Part shown: in pieces, positions 56,298 to 64,000 of the stretch
Layout of the letters: every line of letters starts with the position of its first letter
Position numbering within the stretch: the first letter of the stretch is position 1
From: Torymus aiolomorphi
Lineage: Eukaryota; Arthropoda; Insecta; Hymenoptera; Torymidae
NCBI GenBank assembly: GCA_036365515.1
Contig: CM070874.1
Coordinates: 44,019,083 to 44,083,082 of the forward strand
Direction of reading: 5' to 3'
DNA length: 64,000 nucleotides
The notes under the pieces: generated by a model
Database searches by the model: none
What the model saw: the letters and a program-made list of their open reading frames with translations, nothing else
What the model was told of the DNA's origin: nothing
Made by a program: the position numbers and the translations under genes

Positions 56298-57134
56298 TTA
56301 AACTTTTAACGCACTAACAACATTTTTTTCTAGAATTGTTAAATACTCGGCATATACTTCCAAAAACATTATTTCGAGAGAACTCTCGCTAAAATTTGCA
56401 AACATTAATTGATTTAGCAGGAGTTCTTTCATTTTGTCTTCTAGTTCATTAAATACAACGCCGATGAATGTATGGTCTAGTAAATGCACGTCGTTTTTGC
56501 TAATTGCTTCCGTTTTAATAACATCGATCATTATACCGAAAACCTTGTTCACAAAACCCGACATTTCTTCTAACTTTTTTAATTTATAGTCTATACACTG
56601 TTGGAACTGTTTCAATCCGTTGAAAGTTGTATACTGCATCATAATCTTCGGTGGTTTTTCAGACTTCTTCTTTTTTGTAGTAGGTTCGTCACTGGTAGTG
56701 GAGGCGGCTGCCTCCTGATTGGCGTTATCGTCTTCAAAGTCGAACTGTTGAGCCTCGTGTTCGTACTGAAGGGTGAACGATGGCGGTGTTACTTCGGGCT
56801 TATCGGTGATTGATACGGTTCTATGACCGTAGGCTGTGGTCAATTCGACGTCGTGGTGCGGTAAATATATTTTTGCATATTTGCCTTGCTTTACAAAATC
56901 GCCTGATGCCCATAGATACTCTCCGAAGGTCTTGAAATGGGTTTTTAATTGTTCCCAACTGTCGATATCCAGAGTTATATATTTATGCGGTGATGTATGC
57001 CCGCCGAACCTGATGACGGGTCGGAAATAGCCAGCAGCATAATCCAAGCCGACGTAAACGAACTTGGAGTACGAATAGTTGAGAGCGTAAGTCGAATTGT
57101 ACAGTAAATTCGGCACTAGCTTTGTTTGAGACAT
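56298..57134 (-). CDS. Maverick-associated protein, possible PC4-like ssDNA binding
   Basis: The product has 278 residues; I chose the ATG at 57134 (AAAAATGTC) over one 13 codons upstream. Residues about 15-95 are beta-rich and contain VIRFGG and YITLDIDSWEQLKTHF. These recall the PC4/p15 type single-strand DNA-binding fold, where a similar L-x-W-x-x-L-K helix follows the sheet. This is a tentative pattern match. An acidic, Lys-rich linker (about 130-160) separates it from a helical C-terminal half. It is the last gene toward the left end and the frame is intact. Confidence 0.5.
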   Translation of the reverse strand: MSQTKLVPNLLYNSTYALNYSYSKFVYVGLDYAAGYFRPVIRFGGHTSPHKYITLDIDSWEQLKTHFKTFGEYLWASGDFVKQGKYAKIYLPHHDVELTTAYGHRTVSITDKPEVTPPSFTLQYEHEAQQFDFEDDNANQEAAASTTSDEPTTKKKKSEKPPKIMMQYTTFNGLKQFQQCIDYKLKKLEEMSGFVNKVFGIMIDVIKTEAISKNDVHLLDHTFIGVVFNELEDKMKELLLNQLMFANFSESSLEIMFLEVYAEYLTILEKNVVSALKV

Positions 57135-57174
57135 TTTTAAAAAATACTGACTTAACGTTGGTAAAAATGTCACG

Positions 57175-58161
57175 ACTTTGTCGAGGTAGAGCGACTGACT
57201 GACTGAGGGTGGCGCGGCTAGGCCCCGTACTTATTCTGTCGAGCGCGAATCCCCTCCTTTCTACCACGAGTTACGATTGGCTGGTCGATTGTTACGTAAA
57301 ATCCGAGCGCCCAATCATGAACGTTTACGCGTATGTATCGGAGAGTGGGGAGAAGCGTTGGGAAACTCGCGGAGCCCTTGAGAAACAGAACCATAAATTT
57401 TCCCCGTTAAGGGTTTTGAGCCTCAAAGAAAAGAAGAAGAAGAAGAAGAAGAAAACGGCACATGTGTTTTTCACCACTTGGAAAAAGGAAACGTCTAATG
57501 TGTTTTTCACCGCTTGAAAATCCGTTACGCATATGCTTTTCGGTGACTCAAGCTACTTATGTTTCAAAGCCTCAAAGAAGAAAGCGCCTCCTGTGTTTTT
57601 CACCACTTGAAAAAGGGAAACAGCTAAGGTGTTTTTCACCACTTGAAAAAACCGTTACGCATGTGCTTTTCGGTGACTCGATCTGATTATGTTTCAAAGC
57701 CTCAAAGAAGAAAGCGCCTCCTGTGTTTTTCACCACTTGAAAAAACCGTTACGCATATGCTTTTCGGTTTCTTCATGGAATAGTACATATTCGTTTCAAG
57801 ATAAAAAAGGTAAGGAATTAAATTTAGCGGGCAAGGTCGTTAAATGAATACGATGTTTGTTTAACTTCTTTTATTGTTCGATCAAATTAAAAAAAAATAC
57901 ATTTTAAACTTACAAATATATGAATAATATAAAATTACAAGCTAAAAAAGGCCAAGACAAACGTAGTATACAAAACCTTATAAACTAAGAAAGACGAATA
58001 CACGCACACATCAGCTTTTACAATTCTAAAATTTACAATGTACATAAAGTGTAAATATAAACTAAAAATTGAATGTATTTCTGGATAAAAAAGAAATATT
58101 ACAAACTAAAAAATTGAATGTGACGTAGGATTAAATAGAAATATTATAATAAAAATTAAGT

Positions 58162-58206
<45 letters not shown>

Positions 58207-58221
58207 GCGTACACGCACATT
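57175..58221. other. Intergenic region with CTTGAAAA repeats
   Basis: Between about 57460 and 57770, GTGTTTTTCACCACTTGAAAA occurs repeatedly and a block of about 133 bp (GTTTCAAAGCCTCAAAGAAG...) is tandemly duplicated. The plus-strand frame with CFSPLEK repeats is a by-product. The remainder is AT-rich. Confidence 0.6.
58165..58204. repeat. (CA)n microsatellite
   Basis: About 20 CA units. Confidence 0.9.
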
Positions 58222-58758
58222 TTATATAAATGCTTTACATGTTTGAACGAACGAGCCAGCGCCCTTGGAAATAATGCTGGGGAAATTGTTCGCACGACGG
58301 AGTCTTTTTCGGTGATTTTTTCTTTTTACATTTTCATAAAATTTTGCGGCCAGTGCGTCGTTTACATGTGAATCACGTGAAAAGACGTTACAAAACGCGC
58401 GTAAAGTGCGACCGCTACACATATAGCAAAGAAACATAATACAATATTCGCCGCAAACTTTAGAATTAACACTCTGCAGTTTCTTCTCGTTCCACTTGAA
58501 GCTTGCGCAATTTCTTCGAAGTCGATCGATATGATGTCGTGACACAGGGGCGACTCCATAGCTATCGAAATATGTTCCTTTTGCATTTTTGTCTATGTAG
58601 AATGCCACCCAGTGGGATCCAGGCTTATCTGAGGTATCGACATTGGTTACAACAGCGGCTGGAAGACTCAAGCTTCTGGGGATGTGATCGGCTGCGTATA
58701 CACCTATCGAGTTTGCTCTGAGGCCACTAATGGCCCTCGTGATTTGTTTCGTATTCAT
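58222..58758 (-). CDS. Adenain-like cysteine protease
   Basis: The product has 178 residues. The catalytic set is visible: His in GSHWVAFYID (about residue 49), Asp in YFDSYG, and Cys in CGEYCIMFL. The start MNTKQITRAISG is typical for the Polinton protease. The family, related to adenovirus maturation protease and Ulp1, processes capsid proteins during virion assembly. The ATG overlaps the stop of the upstream gene as ATGA. The frame is intact at its usual length. Confidence 0.88.
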   Translation of the reverse strand: MNTKQITRAISGLRANSIGVYAADHIPRSLSLPAAVVTNVDTSDKPGSHWVAFYIDKNAKGTYFDSYGVAPVSRHHIDRLRRNCASFKWNEKKLQSVNSKVCGEYCIMFLCYMCSGRTLRAFCNVFSRDSHVNDALAAKFYENVKRKNHRKRLRRANNFPSIISKGAGSFVQTCKAFI

Positions 58759-59498
58759 TTTGCGTTTTCGCTAAATGTGAAATATGTGCTGCTGTCGCTG
58801 TCACTTGCTATTTCTGGGGCCACATCCGTCTCGTCGCGGCCGTCGTCGTTCTGCTCCTCCTCCTCCTCCTCCTCCTCAGTGGACTGCTCGCTGCCCGGGT
58901 GAAAACGGAGTAATTTTTTGCGCTGCTTCTGCTGATACTGATGAAGTGCAGTGTAGAACATTTGACTTTGTACTTGGTCTTTGTTGATCAGCTTCCACTC
59001 TTCGGGTAGTATAGAGCGCATCCACTTTTTTATTTGGTGCGCCTTGTAGAGCGCGCAAAAATCTTGTTTATTTTTAAACCTCTGAGTCGCGTGCGTAGAA
59101 CATACCAGCACGTCAGAAAACATGTTGTTGAGTTTTCCGAACGTCGGCGAGTCATATTTTTCTAAATTACATATGTTTCGACCGAGTAAAGATTCCAGGT
59201 ACCAGGCCTTCTCCTCGCCGCGAACGTAAATCCGTCTTGCTGCTCTTGCGATATTGAAGAGATAACGATATAGCTGTCTGAGTGATACTTCGCCCTCGAA
59301 CCAGTTAATACCGTGAATATCGACAGCGCAGTAGGAATTTGTATTTTTTACGTCTTCGGGCAGCTCGATGAAATTGCACGGTGCTTGTACAATCCAGTGG
59401 TCGACAATGGGTTTCTGTAGGCAAATGATCGCCACCTCCTTTGGTAAAAACTTCCTTTCAGTGTCTCGAAACCCTTGTATATCCACGACGTAATCCAT
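58755..59498 (-). CDS. Maverick-associated protein with RNase H/exonuclease-like start
   Basis: The product has 247 residues from the ATG at 59498; an upstream in-frame ATG at 59582 is less likely. The start MDYVVDIQGFRD with an early Asp, then LPKEVAI, GINWFEGEV and RIYVRGEEKAWYLESLLGR, resembles a group of arthropod virus-like-transposon proteins with a DEDD-nuclease look, from memory. No full catalytic set could be confirmed. The C-terminus is strongly acidic (a run of Glu, then Asp/Ser), which may bind basic core proteins. It sits between capsid and protease genes. Confidence 0.5.
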   Translation of the reverse strand: MDYVVDIQGFRDTERKFLPKEVAIICLQKPIVDHWIVQAPCNFIELPEDVKNTNSYCAVDIHGINWFEGEVSLRQLYRYLFNIARAARRIYVRGEEKAWYLESLLGRNICNLEKYDSPTFGKLNNMFSDVLVCSTHATQRFKNKQDFCALYKAHQIKKWMRSILPEEWKLINKDQVQSQMFYTALHQYQQKQRKKLLRFHPGSEQSTEEEEEEEEQNDDGRDETDVAPEIASDSDSSTYFTFSENAK

Positions 59499-59593
59499 TA
59501 TACGTGTGTGCGTAGCGAGCGCCGAGAGAAAAGTGAGGCTTGAGGGCGCCGCCTGCTTCCTCTCGAGTCCTCGTCCCCCCACCTTTTTAACGA

Positions 59594-60896
59594 CTAGGCA
59601 CTAAAATCGGATAATATTTGGCGGGTGGAGTCTATTTCGAGAACGTTATCGTACTCGGCATAAACAACGCAATTTATTGTGCTTGTTGGAGCCGACTCAA
59701 ATCCCACCTCTATGCGTAAGCTACCCGAGCGAACGAGATTCCAATGCGAGGCGCAGTGGGCCGATAAATCGGGTGTGAGATCGAAAGCCGTGAGAAAGTA
59801 GCCCAGTGAATAGTTGAAACGGTTTATGCCAAGACCCTCGTTGAGGAAATGTATACCTGTGCCCGAGTAGAGGGTTTGAAATGCATCTATAAACATACTA
59901 TCGTTAGCAGCAAAGCGCGGCTGTAACGGTTTGCTCGGAATTTGAGACCCATCGACGTAGAGGCAGAGGTGATTTATTGAAAAGTGTTGAAAATTAAACG
60001 GGTTAAATGTTCGATTGCCATTGAATGCCTTATTATCGACAAATCCTATTATTATTCTTTTAGGCAATTGCCCAAGAATGGCATTATCGATGGTATCGCC
60101 ATGTATACCTGCGTGAAGCGTAAAAGTTTTGACTTCTACTCTCGTGACGGGATACTTGGCCGTTGCTTTAGCGAGAGCGTTGGCGTGTGCAATTAAAATT
60201 CCCGGATTTATCTTCACGCGTCGAACGATGAGCGTGGCTTCCTTTATTTTCAGGCCGAATTTACCATCTTCGGAGGCGTCCATTAGGCAAAAGGCATCTT
60301 TGCTTCGTACTAGTCGTACTCTCATTTCTACACCATTGATGAGCATTCTGTCTTGATTAAAGACGTCGCAGTGCAGATGGCCAATCATGTCGAAGGTTTT
60401 TCCATTGAGTGTGAAATGCTGACGATGGAGAGCACCCTTGTTAGATATTTCACCTTGAATGTGCGGCTGGGCTTCGAATAAACCGGGCGTATCATCGTAC
60501 CACAATCCGGCCGTTAAGTGTGATTCTTTTGCGATTGGCGAGTAGTTGAGCAGTGACTCTATGTATGCTCTGTAAGGATATGCATTATTGGGTGGAGAAA
60601 CGAGTTTTTGATTTAGAAAAACGTCGATTTGATTAAACATTGAATGCAGTAAATTATTTACTGGGGCAACTTTTAAGTTTTCAGCAGGGGTTTCGGCATT
60701 CGGCTGTATTCTAGCTTTGACATAGAGCATGGTGTGCGCAGATCTATATAATGTTCGCTTGCGCTCGGGATGACGAACTCTATGGGCGCGTCTCCTTCGT
60801 CGCTGAGCGAGGACACAGGTTTATAGTGTAAAAACTACTACTCTCAATCGACGTTTGTGTCGCCGGAAGAGTGAAAATGTCGAGCTCGCTCGACAT
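59594..60896 (-). pseudogene. Polinton major capsid protein, frameshifted near its start
   Basis: The long intact frame (60730-59594, 378 codons) carries PVNNLLHSMFNQIDVFLN, PYRAYIESLLNYS and LTAGLWYDD, hallmarks of the Polinton double jelly-roll capsid family (often annotated F54H12.2-like). The N-terminus lies upstream in other frames from an ATG at 60896, with APIEFVIPS and HYIDL recognisable. Breaks lie near 60825 and at about 60732. The gene therefore cannot make a full-length capsid protein as read. It is spaced 36 nt from the preceding gene. Confidence 0.8.
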
Positions 60897-60932
60897 GCAC
60901 TCGTTAGAGTGCGAGTGCAAGAAGGCCATTTT

Positions 60933-61439
60933 TTACTTTGGACCAAAAATATCGTTTATGTTGCGAAGGGCTTCTTTCTTCTTCTTCTTCTTCTTCTTCT
61001 TGCTCGTTCTCACAGCGGGCTTTCTTTTGCCGGGTTTTTTCTTACCGCCTGCCGTGCGCGTCCGAGTGTGTTTCTTTCTCGACTGGCGCCGCCGCTTGCC
61101 ATTCACGCCTGTTTTATATCCCGAGCCTTTCATTATTTCCGATATTTTGTCAGCAGCTTTTCTTTTGAGGTTGCGTCCAGATTCTTTGGCCCGTGATTTT
61201 ACAGCCTCCTTGAAATTGACACCTCTGTTGGCAACGTCGTCAACAAGCTTTATACCTGCGCGTAGTGTCTCTTTACCTACAGCCTTGGCCCCGCTCGTGA
61301 TGTATGGCAGGATGTGACGAAAAAGGCCTCCTAACCAGGCTCCTACCCCGCGACCTCTCTGAAAAGTCGAACCAGCAAAAACATTTCTCACTCCACCCCC
61401 GCCTAGCTGCTCGTCGTAGTAGCGCCCGTAATGACTCAT
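60933..61439 (-). CDS. Basic core/pVI-like virion protein
   Basis: The product has 168 residues. The N-terminal half has Gly-rich GGGGVRNVFAG and GVGAWLGGLFRHILPYI, an amphipathic, membrane-active-looking segment. The C-terminal half is very basic, with a Lys run. This layout resembles adenovirus pVI or pX and is commonly found next to capsid genes in Polintons. It starts 1 nt after the stop of the preceding gene and the frame is intact. Confidence 0.65.
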   Translation of the reverse strand: MSHYGRYYDEQLGGGGVRNVFAGSTFQRGRGVGAWLGGLFRHILPYITSGAKAVGKETLRAGIKLVDDVANRGVNFKEAVKSRAKESGRNLKRKAADKISEIMKGSGYKTGVNGKRRRQSRKKHTRTRTAGGKKKPGKRKPAVRTSKKKKKKKKKEALRNINDIFGPK

Positions 61440-61440
61440 C

Positions 61441-62241
61441 TTAACGTTTGCGCTTAAAGTGTAGCGTGACCGTCAACGTGCCGTACTCGAATGGTATACG
61501 TTGCCCATGTTGATCTCTTATATCGATAACGATGCTACGAAAATTGTGATAGAGAAGAGGTATATAGTGAACGGGTGCAAAACGCTGTACAGTACTGCAA
61601 CCGTACTTAAAGCTGGAGTTGTCTATAGAAACTATGCGCAGTAGGGCAGCTTGTGTGTCACCTACTGTATAAGGTTCACATATATCGGTATAGATATACA
61701 TCTGGTCGGGCAAGGCTCGAGAAAGCGAGGCAGGTCTGCTGGCTGCAATGTCGCGGTAACCTTCATGCGTTGTAAACGAACCTTTTTGACCTGCTTCGTC
61801 GAAGCCGAATACACGCATGATTTTTTCGTTGAAATCCGTAATGTGTATTTGCGAGCAGTCACACTTGCGTCTTATGATGTAAGACCCCTTACGATCTTTA
61901 TGTGGCTCGAGCATTTGATGCTTATATGTGTCATTCGCCGCGTTTATAGCGTCTACTAGTTGTTCGAGTGAATCGTAAATACCTACGGGTATACGACACA
62001 GTTTTTTGTCGATGAGACCCTCATTATCCTCAGCCGAGTAAAAAGTGTAACTTGCTTCGTCATCTTGAAAATGTACGATACTGCAGGGTATGTGAATTTC
62101 AACGAGGCCCACGAGCCACTCGCCGTGTAACTTTATCTCGCGCTGCAGCTGGGTCGTAAAACAACATGTTGTATTTTCGGGAAAATACGTCATGCTGCTG
62201 TTACTAGGTAGTACCATATAAAAATCATCGCTCGCTTCCAT
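61441..62241 (-). CDS. Probable Polinton minor capsid (penton-like) protein
   Basis: The product has 266 residues. It contains FPENTTCCFTTQLQREI, GEWLVGLVEIHIP and the C-terminal PFEYGTLTVTLHFKR, a beta-strand-rich pattern seen in the second capsid protein of arthropod Polintons. The frame is intact. It sits between integrase and core protein with gaps of a few bases, consistent with one transcription unit. The assignment rests on family memory and position. Confidence 0.6.
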   Translation of the reverse strand: MEASDDFYMVLPSNSSMTYFPENTTCCFTTQLQREIKLHGEWLVGLVEIHIPCSIVHFQDDEASYTFYSAEDNEGLIDKKLCRIPVGIYDSLEQLVDAINAANDTYKHQMLEPHKDRKGSYIIRRKCDCSQIHITDFNEKIMRVFGFDEAGQKGSFTTHEGYRDIAASRPASLSRALPDQMYIYTDICEPYTVGDTQAALLRIVSIDNSSFKYGCSTVQRFAPVHYIPLLYHNFRSIVIDIRDQHGQRIPFEYGTLTVTLHFKRKR

Positions 62242-62246
62242 TTTTT

Positions 62247-63329
62247 TCAGATGTTTTCAAGCTCGCTTGCTTTTACCCACGAGTTGAATTTATCAGGGTA
62301 ACCGAGCCACTTACCGAGTGCTCTCCTTTTAGCGCCCCGTCCTTCTGTGCGTATGACGCGGTCGACTTTGAAACGCTTATCGGGCGCGAGGCGTTCACGG
62401 CCGACTAACACGAGCTCCTCGGGATAAAAGAAACCATCGATAATTTCTTCGTTCAAATCTTCGAGCACGTATGTATAGAGATTTTGACGCGTCGAAACGC
62501 TGATTATCTTGAACACTTCTTCGCTAAAATTTTTTTCGTATCCTCTCTCAAAGGTGTTCTTGGTACGACTGATGCGCACGAGGTTGCCCACCTTGAATTT
62601 AGGCAGCGCCGGTGGTCGCCTTCGATAATTGTAGCTCGCGCGTTTGGCTAAATTTTCGATCGCTGTCGGCGCGTTGTACAATGTGACATCGATAGGTCTC
62701 ATGCGCGTACCACTGTGTAGCGTGCGATTGTAAGCGTGTAAATCTTTTGCACGACATCGATGTATCTGTTTGTGTTACTATGAGAAAAGTATCGCCAGAT
62801 TCGCTCGCGTAACGTTCTGTTGAGTCTTTCGACCACAGCTGCTTTAATGTCGGGGTTGCGAGCGACTCTGAATGTTATCTCTTTTCGGCGGAGGAGCGCC
62901 TGAAATGCTGAACCGGTAAACTCTTTGCCTCGATCGGTTTGCACGCATATAGGCAGTCGGGGATGTGCTCGGTCGATAATCCGTGCGAAGGCGTCGGCAA
63001 CGTTGCGCGCGGTCTTTTATCGGTTCCACCCATGCGTACTTACCGAGTACGTCAATCACCACTAGAATGTAGTTGTAACCGTCGTTGTAATCTTTTATCG
63101 TCGTGAGCTGTAGCAAATCAGCCTCCCAAACATCGTCAATGTTCGTCACGTTGTAGCGTAATCGTGGAAATCGCCTTCGTATCGGGTGATGGAGCGTGTA
63201 GGCATCTTGATTGCTCAGCCACGAGTCAATTTTTTTCTTTTCCTTTTTAGCGTTCAAGCGCACAAGATTGCGCGCCCCAGCGTAGCCTGCTTCATGCTCA
63301 AGGTCGTAGTATTGTTTTTCGTACGTCAT
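62247..63329 (-). pseudogene. Polinton integrase with chromodomain, two frameshifts
   Basis: A retroviral-type integrase for insertion of the element. The N-terminal part from 63329 has AYTLHHPIRRRF and the first catalytic Asp in VWEADLLQL, then YILVVIDVLGKYAWVEP. After a frameshift near 63010 come TDRGKEFTG (second Asp) and VVERLNRTLRERIW (Glu). After a second shift near 62735 the C-terminal part continues with an SH3-like segment (KFKVGNLVRISR) and a terminal chromodomain (GKWLGYPDKFNSWV). Catalytic residues are kept but the reading frame is not. Confidence 0.88.
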
Positions 63330-63338
63330 TTTTTTATT

Positions 63339-64000
63339 TTACAAACCAAGCGTGAGCCACTTTTTTTTCGCTTGTTTTTTACTGCGAGTCTGTATAGACG
63401 GATGGGGTGATTCGTGCTGTATTGGTGTGGATAGACGTCGTTTGGCCGAGCGCTGAGGATCCGTCAATATTTGCCCAATTTTTAAAACTGCTGGATTATT
63501 AATTAAATTTCCCGGCGTTTCGGAAGTTTTGAGAAATTTTGCAAATTCAATGCGGCCAACGGGCGCCTCCTCGTCCTTACTGTTCTTTTTTTTCAATGCG
63601 TCGATGATTAACTCTGTTATATTGGACCGAGCAATTACACGACCATCTATAGTAATGGTGCCTGAGTTATCCCACTTGAGACGCTCGGGTACAGTGACTT
63701 TCCAATGGCGAAGCAAGAGACGCGCTTTGCGCGCGTACTTTCGGTACCCCCACGAGTATGTCGTCCTCGGACAGTTGTGCAAGCGCCTCTTCGACCTCGT
63801 CTATTTCAGGGTGCTCCTCACGTACAGCGCTACGCTCGTTATCACGGAAGAAAAGATAGCGACGTAAAATCTGTAGATATTTTACGCACTTCTCGTAATC
63901 GTCTCTAGCTGCTTTTGAGCGTAAAACATCGTACATTTCACCATCCAGACGAGAAAAATGATCACCTGGTGTTTGCAGAGTTTTTTCATTCGTATTCCTC
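63339..64000 (-). pseudogene. Maverick-associated protein of unknown function, partial
   Basis: The frame is open past the right window edge. Recognisable parts are DDYEKCVKYLQILRRYLFF (about 63900) and, after a frameshift near 63745, ARKARLLLRHWKVTVPERL and TIDGRVIARSNITELI. This two-part protein is common beside Polinton integrases in arthropods, from memory, without an assigned function. It ends 10 nt before the integrase start. Confidence 0.6.

Larger units (their letters stand above)
56298..64000 (-). mobile_element. Maverick/Polinton (partial, continues past the right edge)
   Basis: A co-directional minus-strand gene set: unknown protein, integrase, probable minor capsid, core/pVI-like, major capsid, exonuclease-like protein, adenain-like protease, possible ssDNA-binding protein. 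Genes are tightly packed (1-40 nt gaps, one ATGA overlap). This combination is diagnostic of Polintons. PolB and ATPase are not in the window. Several genes are frameshifted. Confidence 0.9.

Overview
The window looks like nuclear DNA of an insect, rich in transposons and probably hymenopteran (the host call is inference). It is AT-rich, has spliceosomal introns and TATA promoters, and is packed with eukaryotic transposable elements. I see no ribosomal RNA, tRNA, CRISPR array or ordinary conserved housekeeping gene.

Layout. 1-7322: a small TA-flanked MITE, then a decayed non-LTR retrotransposon (ORF1 with zinc knuckles, endonuclease, reverse transcriptase, poly-A tail at 5911-5932) and AT-rich DNA. 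7329-24213: a complete 16.9-kb element with 3.2-kb and 2.5-kb terminal inverted repeats (TIRs) and an exact 6-bp target duplication (CATAAC). It encodes a spliced protein-primed type B DNA polymerase but no visible integrase, ATPase or capsid gene. Its other genes are four small intronless proteins, one of them duplicated in both TIRs. 24220-27200: a MITE, a four-finger C2H2 gene and a six-exon gene that may encode an OB-fold (RPA-like) protein. 27650-35030: hairpin modules, a 5.2-kb non-coding TIR element with an 11-bp target duplication, and GC-rich arrays. 35100-42040: AT-rich DNA, an inverted duplication of a coding-like exon, a minisatellite and a two-exon gene fragment. 42047-50790: a full-span but broken Ty3/Gypsy element whose 5' LTR carries two later MITE insertions. 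51430-55820: a heavily decayed BEL/Pao element. 56298-64000: part of a Maverick/Polinton on the minus strand (protease, capsid proteins, integrase), running off the right edge.

The candidate new system is the 7329-24213 element. Each small gene is built like a replication-dependent histone gene: CCAAT boxes, a TATA box, a short intronless ORF, then a 6-bp-stem, 4-nt-loop hairpin of the histone mRNA 3'-end type (for example GGCCCT-TTTC-AGGGCC), followed by a shared ATATTTNAACG block. All four small proteins carry RxLF at or within two residues of the C-terminus, the form of the cyclin-docking (Cy/RxL) motif of p21 and p107, and they are rich in Ser/Thr-Pro sites. My inference is an element that times its expression to host S phase and engages cyclin/CDK while copying itself with its own polymerase. 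The sequence motifs are seen directly; the mechanism is a hypothesis.

The second virus-like element (56298-64000) has the complementary gene set: integrase, protease and capsid genes, with no polymerase inside the window. Its capsid and integrase genes carry frameshifts, so this copy is a relic.
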